From a virus: a stretch of DNA of 25,413 nt. Under the pieces are notes generated by a model. The model saw only the letters and a list, made by a program, of their open reading frames with translations. It searched no databases and had not been told where the DNA came from. The stretch is from the IMG/VR virus record IMGVR_UViG_3300017963_000713, positions 1 to 25,413 of that record. One strand, given 5' to 3'. Positions 1 to 6,167 of this stretch are shown in pieces. Numbering within the stretch: the stretch's first letter is position 1; every line of letters starts with the position of its first letter. A program made the position numbers and the translations under genes.

Positions 1-28
1 GCCCGCAACTTTCATATGGAGGTTAGAC

Positions 29-424
29 ATGAGTTTTTACACTAGTATCATTCCAAGATGGGACTTCTCGAACTTAGTAGATGATTTCTTCTTCAGCTTT
101 CCCGCTGATCCCAAGCCGCCCGTAAGTTGGGCCGTAGTCGGTGAAGAGGATCAATCGGTAGTGATCCAGCTGGCCGTGGCAGGGTTCAAAGAAGAAGACA
201 TTAAGGTCTGGCACGAGAATAAGACTCTCAGGATAGTTGGAGACAACACCAAGAGAGAAGGCCTATCTACTAAGTTCTCTTGTAAATTTGACAGGGCCTG
301 GCGGCTATCGGATAAGCTGGATGTATCAAAAACCGAAGTAAAACTTGAGGACGGTATACTGGCTATTACGATTCCTATTATTAAACCTGAAGTTAAGAGG
401 ACTTATTTCTTTGGCGAAGAGTAA
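29..424 (+). CDS. Small heat-shock protein (Hsp20/alpha-crystallin family)
   Basis: Encodes 131 residues. An alpha-crystallin-like beta domain spans about residues 33-125: the strand VVIQLAVAGFKEEDIKV at 44-60 and the family-typical LEDGILAITIP at 106-116, close to the conserved G-[VI]-L-x-[IV] signature near the end of the domain. The N-terminal arm is short and rich in Phe and Trp (WDFSNLVDDFFFSF), as expected for the substrate-binding arm of sHSPs. Members of this family are ATP-independent holdases that keep unfolding proteins soluble; phage versions, known in T4-like cyanophages, are thought to help virion protein folding. GGAGG at 18-22 lies 6 bases before the ATG, which fixes the start. 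The C-terminal I-x-I tail motif is present only loosely (IPIIKP). It leads the gene block and overlaps the next gene by 14 bases. Confidence 0.85.
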   Translation: MSFYTSIIPRWDFSNLVDDFFFSFPADPKPPVSWAVVGEEDQSVVIQLAVAGFKEEDIKVWHENKTLRIVGDNTKREGLSTKFSCKFDRAWRLSDKLDVSKTEVKLEDGILAITIPIIKPEVKRTYFFGEE

Positions 425-716
425 TTGGGAGGACTATCTGGCGAACCTGCCGGAAAAGTGGGATTCGGTCAGAAAACTGTGGTTTGAGCTGAAAAAGAAG
501 GTGAAGGACCTTAAGATACCGGCTGGAGGTCCTGCCGGAGATGAATTTGAGCTTGCCTGGAACACCCCTAAGTACTATCTCGATATAGATGTATCGGATA
601 CATTCAGCTGGTTCTTCTGGGATAAGGAAACAGGCGAAGAGCTTGAAGAAGAAGGCTTGGCCGAACCGTCGGACGAATTGATACGATTGCTTGAGCTGGT
701 AAGTAGTTTAAAATAG
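411..716 (+). CDS. Hypothetical small acidic protein (TTG start)
   Basis: Encodes 101 residues if translation begins at the TTG at 411. I prefer this start because AAGAGG at 395-400 sits 10 bases upstream, whereas the in-frame ATG at 345 would bury 66 more bases inside the Hsp20 gene with no ribosome site and would add an unlikely Leu-rich leader. The first 35 residues look helical and charged (WEDYLANLPEKWDSVRKLW). The middle, about 50-75, has alternating aromatic and hydrophobic residues (YYLDIDVSDTFSWFFWDKE), which suggests a beta hairpin, followed by a Glu-rich tail ending in a hydrophobic helix. I do not recognise the family. It is coupled to the Hsp20 gene by overlap, so it is probably made with it. 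Confidence 0.65.
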   Translation: MAKSNWEDYLANLPEKWDSVRKLWFELKKKVKDLKIPAGGPAGDEFELAWNTPKYYLDIDVSDTFSWFFWDKETGEELEEEGLAEPSDELIRLLELVSSLK

Positions 717-742
717 GACTAAAGAGAGAAAGGAGAGTCGAG

Positions 743-1234
743 ATGCTAGATGCCATATTTAACCAAAGCAAGTCTAAGGAGAATATTATGGTTTGTTCTC
801 CTAGGAGACAGGGAAAGACTACTTTATTGGTTAAGATAGCCAATGATAAGGTCGAAAAAGGGGAAAGACTTGGAATTATAGCGCCGAATATGGGGTATCT
901 CATAAAAGAGCTAGTGGATACGAAGAAGGTGGTCTTTGGCAATAGTATGTCTAGATTGGCCCTTGAGCAATCTCGTCCATTCGACTGTATCTTGGTTGAG
1001 GAAGCAGCTCTTCTTAAAGATGAGATCCTGAAGGAGGTAATTAAGTATCCAGCGCAAAAGATTATTGTTTTTACTCCGGTGTTTTGCGATCCCTCGAAGC
1101 CGCCTCTGATTAAAAAACTATGGGATAATCTACCTGGAATTAAATACAAGCTGCCTCCTGCCAATAATGTTAAAGAAGAGTTCTTTTCTGATTTGGACTT
1201 GCAGACTGAAGTTAAAGGAGACTGGGTCTATTGA
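743..1234 (+). CDS. Stand-alone terminase-like P-loop ATPase (no nuclease domain)
   Basis: Encodes 163 residues. A P-loop appears at residues 19-27 (SPRRQGKTT), the truncated Walker A style of large terminases and related ASCE ATPases. A beta strand ending IIAPN at about 45-49 matches the second strand of that fold. Walker B is ILVEE at 83-87, with Glu rather than Asp at the first acidic position. A following strand, IIVFTPVFCDP, resembles terminase motif III (the coupling strand). The protein then ends at residue 163; the RNase H-like nuclease half of a terminase is absent. It is therefore about the size of a bare motor domain. The same genome piece has a full terminase at 7453, so this is a second, separate ATPase. 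GGAG at 730-733 supports the ATG. Its role (packaging, DNA transfer, host interference) is unknown. Confidence 0.7.
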   Translation: MLDAIFNQSKSKENIMVCSPRRQGKTTLLVKIANDKVEKGERLGIIAPNMGYLIKELVDTKKVVFGNSMSRLALEQSRPFDCILVEEAALLKDEILKEVIKYPAQKIIVFTPVFCDPSKPPLIKKLWDNLPGIKYKLPPANNVKEEFFSDLDLQTEVKGDWVY

Positions 1235-1401
1235 TTAATGCGGCGCTCAGGTCTTTGTGGGGCTTCCTGGCCATGGTGGTCTTCTGCTGGTTCTGGGGCA
1301 TAGAGGGAATTACTATCTTTGCCCTGGCCAGCACCGTGTACTTCGTCTTTGTCCATTGGCTGTTTGACAAAATTGTCCATGTTGACAAATGGTTCAACTA
1401 G
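1231..1401 (+). CDS. Two-helix membrane micro-protein (TTG start)
   Basis: A 56-residue open frame begins with TTG at 1231, overlapping the TGA stop of the ATPase gene by three bases. AAAGGAG at 1214-1220 is 10 bases upstream, which supports the TTG. The product has two hydrophobic stretches: residues about 11-33 (Trp and Phe rich, WGFLAMVVFCWFWG) and about 28-45 (ITIFALASTVYFVFVHW), separated by a short GIEG turn, with a charged tail DKIVHVDKWFN. This is a hairpin membrane protein. Size and topology fit small phage holins or other membrane micro-proteins, but there is no diagnostic motif, so holin is only a possibility. It is the last gene before the non-coding gap. Confidence 0.55.
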   Translation: MINAALRSLWGFLAMVVFCWFWGIEGITIFALASTVYFVFVHWLFDKIVHVDKWFN

Positions 1402-1410
1402 CCCTATTTA
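1382..1410 (+). promoter_or_regulatory. Candidate sigma70-type promoter
   Basis: TTGACA at 1382-1387 is a perfect -35 box, followed after 17 bases by TATTTA at 1405-1410, which matches only three of six -10 positions. It overlaps the end of the micro-protein gene and points into the gap. Transcription from about 1417 would pass through the palindrome at 1436 and the hairpin at 1492. Weak support because the -10 is poor. Confidence 0.3.
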
Positions 1411-1430
1411 GTCAACAGGGTTACTAGGGG
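1402..1430 (+). repeat. Imperfect hairpin in the non-coding gap
   Basis: TAGT at 1409-1412 can pair with ACTA at 1423-1426, AAC with GTT inside it, and CCC at 1402-1404 with GGG at 1427-1429 across a small internal loop. No T-run follows, so it is not a simple terminator. It could be an RNA leader structure or processing site. Confidence 0.35.
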
Positions 1431-1435
1431 TTGTG

Positions 1436-1451
1436 ACAGGAAGGTTCCTGT
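1436..1451. repeat. Perfect 7-bp inverted repeat, possible operator
   Basis: The 16 bases ACAGGAAGGTTCCTGT form a palindrome with 7-base arms and a 2-base centre. As RNA it would form only a 5-bp stem, so a dimeric protein-binding site on DNA is a better guess. It lies between the candidate promoter at 1382 and the hairpin at 1492. No matching second copy was noticed elsewhere in the window. Confidence 0.35.
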
Positions 1452-1491
1452 GCTAATCTTGAATTGCATCAATCTTCCTCTCTTCTCTCTT

Positions 1492-1525
1492 AAAAGCCCT
1501 TATTAGTTTTCTAGTGAGGGCTTTT
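1492..1525 (+). terminator. Rho-independent-like terminator
   Basis: AAAAGCCCT at 1492-1500 pairs perfectly with AGGGCTTTT at 1517-1525, giving a 9-bp stem with a 16-base AT-rich loop. The 3' arm ends in four T. It follows the micro-protein gene and precedes the next gene by 29 bases. The A and T ends make it potentially bidirectional, and it would serve either as end of the first transcript or as an attenuator for the next. Confidence 0.6.
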
Positions 1526-1529
1526 CCTA

Positions 1530-1535
1530 TATAAT
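1530..1535 (+). promoter_or_regulatory. Candidate -10 box just after the terminator
   Basis: TATAAT at 1530-1535 is a consensus -10, placed 7 bases before the ribosome site of the next gene. No good -35 lies 16-18 bases upstream (TTTTCT at 1507). It could act like a -35-independent late phage promoter, or be chance in AT-rich DNA. Confidence 0.25.
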
Positions 1536-1554
1536 GGGGCTAAAGGAGACGATA

Positions 1555-1893
1555 ATGGCTTCAAAACCCCGGTTTAATCTAATTGGTCTTATAGTATTAA
1601 TTATTGGCCTAATAAGCATGGCGTGTGGGGCTGCTATCTGGGCTTCTTCGGAACATGCGGACATTAGAGATTTTGCGGCAACTAAGGATTCTGCTGTTAA
1701 AACTGAGTTGAAACAAGATGTAAAAGACAACTTTGTACACAAACAGAATCATTCTGAGCTAAAGGCTTATGTGGAAGGACAGAGAGAAGATATAAAAGAA
1801 ATAAAAACTCAGGTTAATGCCATTCATAATATAATGATTAAGCAGGAGCCACGAGTAATTCGTTTCAGAAAGAGGAGAGATGAAAGACCATGA
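1555..1893 (+). CDS. Membrane-anchored coiled-coil protein
   Basis: Encodes 112 residues from the ATG at 1555, chosen because AAAGGAG at 1542-1548 is six bases upstream; the in-frame ATG at 1534 has no ribosome site. Residues 9-31 form one strong transmembrane helix (LIGLIVLIIGLISMACGAAI) after a short basic N-terminus, suggesting the C-terminal part is outside the membrane. Residues about 40-100 are charged and heptad-like (VEGQREDIKEIKTQVNAIHN), a likely coiled coil, and the end is very basic (RFRKRRDERP). The layout is like a small phage membrane accessory of lysis or entry, for example an inner-membrane spanin-like or holin-associated protein, but no family motif proves this. The first gene after the gap. 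Confidence 0.6.
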   Translation: MASKPRFNLIGLIVLIIGLISMACGAAIWASSEHADIRDFAATKDSAVKTELKQDVKDNFVHKQNHSELKAYVEGQREDIKEIKTQVNAIHNIMIKQEPRVIRFRKRRDERP

Positions 1894-2164
1894 TGCGCTA
1901 GTAGAACTCGATAGGTTAAGGGTTGCCCTTAACAGATTTATGAAACCTGAAGTACTGGGCAAGTTTGCTGATCTGGTAGAGCAGATTGCGCTGGACAATT
2001 GCGCAGTAGAAAAATATAACGGCTTCTGCCGGATAAGCGAATTGGGACCTGATTGCGAATATGCAAAAATGGCAAAGGAAGAATTCCTAAAAGAAAATAA
2101 GGATAGTACCGTTCGGCTTATTACATGGCTATACGAAAACTGGGCTAAGGAGGAAGCATGTTAA
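1880..2164 (+). CDS. Hypothetical protein
   Basis: Encodes 94 residues, acidic and mostly helical by composition. It starts inside the previous gene with AGAGGAG at 1872-1878 directly before the ATG at 1880, so the two are translationally coupled. Three cysteines (DNCAVEKYNGFC and PDCEYAK) lie between residues about 41 and 60, with a fourth at the C-terminus; the spacing does not match a metal site I know. No recognised family. Confidence 0.6.
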   Translation: MKDHDALVELDRLRVALNRFMKPEVLGKFADLVEQIALDNCAVEKYNGFCRISELGPDCEYAKMAKEEFLKENKDSTVRLITWLYENWAKEEAC

Positions 2165-2577
2165 AAGTATTAAAAGCAGTTGATTATCCTATGATCCCAG
2201 GCCAGGAACGCTGGTTCTATGTAGATCCCAATAATTCCTATTGTGAGTTTTCTGTTCCTCAGAATGCAGCGGCTGTTTGTGTTCAGCCACTGCTACAGAA
2301 GTTTGAAGTGAACAAAGCCTATCAGATCAGCGATTATGACAGGGAGAATGGTTGGGTAAGTGTATGGGCCGGATCGGAGACCGGGGATGATGTCTATAGG
2401 ATGCCTTTATATGTTTTTGCCAGGTATTTCGATGCCGAAGCCTTTGTTAGGAGGGCAGACCCGTCGACGGAGATAAAGTATCCAGGTTTTCGTACTTTGT
2501 CTGAAGAAGAAGTAAATAGTGCTTTATTTGAGGGGGACGATAGTATTGCCGATTGGGTAATACTGTCACCACAGTAA
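2158..2577 (+). CDS. Hypothetical protein
   Basis: Encodes 139 residues. AAGGAGGAA at 2148-2156 precedes the ATG at 2158, and the gene overlaps its neighbour by 7 bases, so the start is secure. It is acidic, soluble, rich in aromatic residues (RWFYVDPNNSYCEF; YRMPLYVFARYF) and probably a compact mixed alpha/beta protein. The ending ADWVILSPQ runs into the start of the next gene through a TAATG overlap. I do not recognise it; its place before the small-terminase-like gene says only that it belongs to the same transcript. Confidence 0.6.
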   Translation: MLKVLKAVDYPMIPGQERWFYVDPNNSYCEFSVPQNAAAVCVQPLLQKFEVNKAYQISDYDRENGWVSVWAGSETGDDVYRMPLYVFARYFDAEAFVRRADPSTEIKYPGFRTLSEEEVNSALFEGDDSIADWVILSPQ

Positions 2578-3362
2578 TGGGCGGCAAGGGCTCAGGGGGA
2601 ATCGATGCTGCTTTGGTGACTTTGGGCGGCAAGAAGATAGATAAAGACGGTAACGAATCAAAGTCTGGGTTCTTTGAGTTTCTAAATCTGCCTTTTGGCG
2701 ATTATTCTGATATTACTCTTACTCCGGAAGAAGCCGTAAAGCTTAGAAACTATGCAGTTAGACTGAAGTACGGTACTTCGGCTGCATTGCCTTTGACCTG
2801 TGTGGGAAAGAACTGTCCTTATAAAGACTGTATCTTTCACGAAGAGGGAAACTGGCCGGTCGGCAGACCGTGTCCCCTAGAATCAAAAATGATACAGGCT
2901 AAGATGAAGAGCTATGTAGAGGATCTCGATGTAGATCCCGAGAGTGTAACTGAAATGTGCCTGGTCAATGAATTGGTAGAATTAGAGATCATAGACATGC
3001 GGGCCAATGCCGGTCTAAGTGCTGATGGGGATGCTCAGGATCTATTACAAAGAATAGAAAAGACGAACGGCGAGTTTGCCAGTTTCGAATTAGCAGTTCA
3101 CCCTTTGTTAGACGTAAAGGCCAGAAACCGTAAAGAAAGATTACAGATCTTAGAATCTTTAGCTGCTACTCGCCGTGAGAAGTACAAGAAAGCTGCTGCC
3201 CTCCGTCAAGGAGAGACCCAAGATGCAGCTCGCTTCTATAGCAAGCTTAAAGAACTACAGGGTAAGATTTCCAAGCATGGACTCAGTGACCTCAGCAAGA
3301 TCATCAAGGAAGCCGAGGGAGTCGATGAATCTCAAGAAACAGACTGGGAATCTATTGAGTAA
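2577..3362 (+). CDS. Four-cysteine protein, candidate small terminase
   Basis: Encodes 261 residues from the ATG at 2577, which overlaps the upstream stop as TAATG. A TTG at 2553 in the same frame is an alternative. The N-terminus MGGKGSGGIDAA is a Gly/Lys-rich arm like those of many phage DNA-packaging proteins. Residues 75-102 carry C75-x4-C80-x4-C85-x13-C99 with Pro-rich surroundings (NCPYKDC, PVGRPCPLE), a likely Zn or Fe-S site. The rest is helical: an acidic stretch, then RNRKERLQILESLAATRREK and a basic, coiled-coil-like C-terminus. I infer a DNA-recognition subunit because of the arm, the helical core and its position upstream of the large terminase, but 4 kb separate the two and no clear helix-turn-helix was seen. 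It could also be a separate metal-binding regulator. Confidence 0.45.
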   Translation: MGGKGSGGIDAALVTLGGKKIDKDGNESKSGFFEFLNLPFGDYSDITLTPEEAVKLRNYAVRLKYGTSAALPLTCVGKNCPYKDCIFHEEGNWPVGRPCPLESKMIQAKMKSYVEDLDVDPESVTEMCLVNELVELEIIDMRANAGLSADGDAQDLLQRIEKTNGEFASFELAVHPLLDVKARNRKERLQILESLAATRREKYKKAAALRQGETQDAARFYSKLKELQGKISKHGLSDLSKIIKEAEGVDESQETDWESIE

Positions 3363-3416
3363 ATGGCTGGCCGTCCTTTGTTCTCTGCAGAGGAATGTTT
3401 AGAGCATAACCTATGA
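3363..3416 (+). CDS. 17-residue ORF between two genes (possible coupling leader)
   Basis: An ATG at 3363 directly follows the TAA of the upstream gene and opens 17 codons (MAGRPLFSAEECLEHNL) that stop at TGA 3414-3416, overlapping the next ATG as ATGA. It exactly fills the space between the two genes. The next gene has no good ribosome site of its own, so translation through this ORF could deliver ribosomes to it. It may also be chance; no ribosome site precedes it. Confidence 0.3.
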   Translation: MAGRPLFSAEECLEHNL

Positions 3417-6139
3417 GTAATTTTTTAGTTGATGAACTCCTTAAATTTGGTGTTATTAAGGAGAGGCCACAGAGGCCACAGAGGCCAGCTATAGGTCTAG
3501 CCTTGTCTTCTGGCGTGGAGGCGGAATTTGACCGTATTCGGGCAGAGCTTGCTGACATGCTACGCATTAATAAAGAGGCAAAGCTAAAAGTAGCGGGACT
3601 AGCAAGACAGGCTGGACTCCCAGAGGTAGCTGCTGCAGCTGATTTTTGGAGTCCTGTTGAAAAACCAAGAACCTCAACTGCGCTACCCCCGCTTCAACAG
3701 ACGACTATTTCACCTGCAAGACAGAAGCAGCTATATGCCCGTCGGGTGTATATAACAGAGCTATTCGAGCGACAGCGGGCTCGTCGCCGGGCGTTAGATC
3801 TAAGTTTGCCATCAGCCCAGAAACCTGCTATCAAGATTGTCCCAAAGCAGACTCTTTTAACAAAAGCTGAGCCAGAAGTTGCTAAAGTAGGTAGGCAGTT
3901 GACGAAAAAGGGATTTGGCTTAAGGCATTTGGCCACAGCTGGCCGAGTAGCCTTTAGTACAATAGGCATTGCTGCTATATTGCCTGGCTCCGGTGTGGAG
4001 AACCTGGTCTCTGGTGCTGCATTTGAAGCTGGATATAGATGGTTCGGCCGTGGACTTCCTATGCCTCGTAAGATTTTATATGGGGTGGCAGGTACGGCCG
4101 CAGCTAGATTGGGGATGTGGACTGTTGGTGCTATCTCCGGCAAGGACGATGCCTATAACACTATAGAAGGCTTGCATCCGGGTTCTGAGGGGTTCGGCGC
4201 TCAAAGTATAAGAGCACACAGTGACTTTGGTTCTGGCTATCGAGGCCCTAATCCTTGGCTGCAAGCAGAGTGGCACAAGCGCGAAGAGGTACCCAAGTAC
4301 ACTCGTATAGCTCCTAGTAAGCTTGGTGCCAGCGAGCGTGAAATATACAAATACCTAACAGAAGATTCTTATGAATCAGAGTACCTAGCAGCTGCTGCTA
4401 TGGCTGGTGTGGCCGGGCATAAGTACTTTGAAGCAGCTCAGTATGCTTCCGGAAAAGCAGAAGAAGTAGAGAGGCTGGTATACGATCCTGAAGCCCAAAT
4501 GGCTGGATTTATAGATGTTGTCTATCCGGGCGGCGCACCTGGAGACATCAAGACTGTTACGGCCAAAAGACTGGAAGAAGTACGCGAAAAGGGTGCCTAC
4601 CAGAAGCATATCTCTCAGTTAAACTTCTATATGCGTGCTCTCGACCAGCCTCGTGGCTATTTGGAGTATATAAGTCGTGAAGATCCCACCGAAAGGGAAT
4701 TGGTAGAGGTTCCTTATGAAGAAGAGAGATATGAGAAGGACATCGCCAAGATAGGGCGTGTCAGGAGCCGAATACTACAGGAACTGGCTAGCGGCAAGTT
4801 AAGTCCTGAAGATATACAATATGGTCCTTCTGTCCAGACTATGATAGCGGAATCGGCTAGGGAACAGGCTATGTTTCCGGCGGATGCCAGCAACCTGCCT
4901 CGTCTGTGGCAGACATACCAGGAAGAACTGGCTTATCTTAAAGGATTGAAGTTTCCTGGTATGCCCGATAGAGGTTTTGCTCCTGGTACTAGAGAGAGTC
5001 TTACAGAATTTAAAGCAAAATTTGCTTCTCGCTGGGATCCGGTAAGGAGAATAGCAGTAGAAGTATTCAAGGGGATGGAGAAGGAGCAGGCGTTTAAGAA
5101 ACTAGTGTCTTCTGAAGGGTTCAGGTCGGCCCTTGCGCGGGGAATGAAGAGGGGCGGCAAGTATTTGGGCGGAGGAGAAATGTCGCAGGTGCGTGGTTAT
5201 GCGGCTACGTATATGGCTCCGATAGAGCGTGGAGGGAAAACGTATAAATTCGAGTTCGCGGCAAAGACCGATATTCCGGGTAGGTTAAAGCCAAAGCTTC
5301 AGAAGGAAGTATATAAAGCAGAAAAGGTGGCACTAGAGCAACTTGGCCACTTACGAGCACCATCTTTGTATGGCACAGGCAAAGATCTTGGTTTAGAAGG
5401 TAATGTCATACTTATGGAGAAGTTTAAGAATTTCCAATCATTAGAAGGAATCGCCTTTAAGGAAGATGTGGAAGTTCTTAAGGGTTTTTTGTCGGAGGCT
5501 CACAAGAAGGGAATTGCGCATACGGACTTGTTTTCAGGAAACATTGGTACAGTATGGACCGAGGCAGGGGACATAGAGCTTGCGATTCTTGATTGGGGAA
5601 TGGCAAACAGATTTGTAAAATCTGCTGGTATAGGAGGACACCAACCTATAGTTCCAGAACTGCTTGAGTCGCTGAGTAAGGTTTCTCGTGAGAAGCTCGG
5701 CAGAGAAATAGGCCTTCATGAGTATTCCCAGATGGCGGATATAGCTCGGCTGGAAGGATATGCTACCCCTAACAACTGGTCGAAATATGGCATAAATGCG
5801 TTATACGAAACTGCTGTGGCCCCTACTCCTGAAGCATTAGAAAAAGTAGAAAGACTTATGGGGATGATAATTAGTTCTCCTCGGGCGGATGTCTTTGAGC
5901 CAGTGTTTACTAGTAAAGTAACGACTGCTGTTTCAAACAAGGCTCGTGCAAAATTCAGGGAGAAAAGCCAGGCTGCTGTGGGGGTTGGCTTAAGACAGGC
6001 TCATAACGGAGGAAGAAGACATGGGAAATTCGCATCTGCTACACCTTTTGAACTGGCAGATACCGTAGTCGCTGATTTTAACTCTGCTACTCCTTTTGAG
6101 TTGGCGAATACCGTAGTTGCCGATTTTAAACGGATTTAG
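3413..6139 (+). CDS. PD-(D/E)XK nuclease - protein kinase-like fusion
   Basis: Encodes 908 residues. N-terminal 1-160 is basic and unknown. Residues about 165-240 are Gly/Ala-rich and hydrophobic, followed by a DAYNTIEGLHPGSEG / SDFGSGYRG segment (246-280). A RecB/Cas4-like nuclease core follows: G335-H336...E340, D368 in GFIDVVYP, D378-I-K380 in GDIKT, and Q402...Y406 in SQLNFY. Residues about 580-735 are kinase-like: Gly-rich turn GGGEMSQVRG (586-595), K618 in FAAKTD, catalytic loop HTDLFSGNI (703-711; D705, N710) and metal-binding D727 in LDWG. All residues needed for phosphotransfer are present; the loop resembles RIO/AarF/LPS-kinase-type enzymes more than classical eukaryotic kinases. 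The C-terminus has two 16-residue repeats. Substrates are unknown. It overlaps a 17-codon ORF and precedes glycine-zipper genes. Both domain calls rest on motifs only. Confidence 0.75.
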   Translation: MSNFLVDELLKFGVIKERPQRPQRPAIGLALSSGVEAEFDRIRAELADMLRINKEAKLKVAGLARQAGLPEVAAAADFWSPVEKPRTSTALPPLQQTTISPARQKQLYARRVYITELFERQRARRRALDLSLPSAQKPAIKIVPKQTLLTKAEPEVAKVGRQLTKKGFGLRHLATAGRVAFSTIGIAAILPGSGVENLVSGAAFEAGYRWFGRGLPMPRKILYGVAGTAAARLGMWTVGAISGKDDAYNTIEGLHPGSEGFGAQSIRAHSDFGSGYRGPNPWLQAEWHKREEVPKYTRIAPSKLGASEREIYKYLTEDSYESEYLAAAAMAGVAGHKYFEAAQYASGKAEEVERLVYDPEAQMAGFIDVVYPGGAPGDIKTVTAKRLEEVREKGAYQKHISQLNFYMRALDQPRGYLEYISREDPTERELVEVPYEEERYEKDIAKIGRVRSRILQELASGKLSPEDIQYGPSVQTMIAESAREQAMFPADASNLPRLWQTYQEELAYLKGLKFPGMPDRGFAPGTRESLTEFKAKFASRWDPVRRIAVEVFKGMEKEQAFKKLVSSEGFRSALARGMKRGGKYLGGGEMSQVRGYAATYMAPIERGGKTYKFEFAAKTDIPGRLKPKLQKEVYKAEKVALEQLGHLRAPSLYGTGKDLGLEGNVILMEKFKNFQSLEGIAFKEDVEVLKGFLSEAHKKGIAHTDLFSGNIGTVWTEAGDIELAILDWGMANRFVKSAGIGGHQPIVPELLESLSKVSREKLGREIGLHEYSQMADIARLEGYATPNNWSKYGINALYETAVAPTPEALEKVERLMGMIISSPRADVFEPVFTSKVTTAVSNKARAKFREKSQAAVGVGLRQAHNGGRRHGKFASATPFELADTVVADFNSATPFELANTVVADFKRI
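3462..3487. repeat. 9-bp tandem repeat encoding (RPQ)n
   Basis: AGAGGCCAC occurs twice in full (3462-3470, 3471-3479) and once partly (3480-3487), encoding the proline-rich RPQRPQRP near the N-terminus of the fusion protein. Likely a length-variable linker. Confidence 0.6.
6035..6130 (+). repeat. Two 48-bp tandem repeats at the end of the fusion gene
   Basis: Units 6035-6082 and 6083-6130 encode SATPFELADTVVADFN and SATPFELANTVVADFK, residues 875-906 of the nuclease-kinase protein. The DNA units differ at 8 of 48 bases, and six of the eight differences are silent, so the protein repeat appears conserved while the DNA has drifted. Possibly a docking or packaging tag. Confidence 0.85.
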
Positions 6140-6146
6140 TTATAAT
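6117..6146 (+). promoter_or_regulatory. Candidate promoter before the glycine-zipper genes
   Basis: TTGCCG at 6117-6122 (4 of 6 matches to -35), 18-base spacer, then consensus TATAAT at 6141-6146. Transcription would begin around 6153, right at the ribosome site AGGAGG at 6154-6159, leaving an extremely short leader. It sits partly in the end of the upstream gene. Confidence 0.3.
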
Positions 6147-6167
6147 ATTGATTAGGAGGTCAGAACA

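Noticed and set aside
1-45. Tail of an upstream gene in frame 1 or 3
   Set aside because: Frames end at 26 and 45, but too few codons remain to say which, if either, is coding.
604-1164. 186-codon open frame on the minus strand
   Set aside because: It lies entirely opposite two well-supported plus-strand genes, and its product has a low-complexity, Ser/Leu-rich composition typical of antisense frames. All other minus-strand frames were rejected on the same grounds.
1212-1397. Minus-strand frame opposite the membrane micro-protein
   Set aside because: No ribosome site and no recognisable product; the plus-strand TTG frame has a ribosome site and clear membrane helices.
3969-4166. Out-of-frame ORFs within the nuclease-kinase gene
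   Set aside because: Short, no ribosome sites, and the main frame has clear motifs across the whole length.
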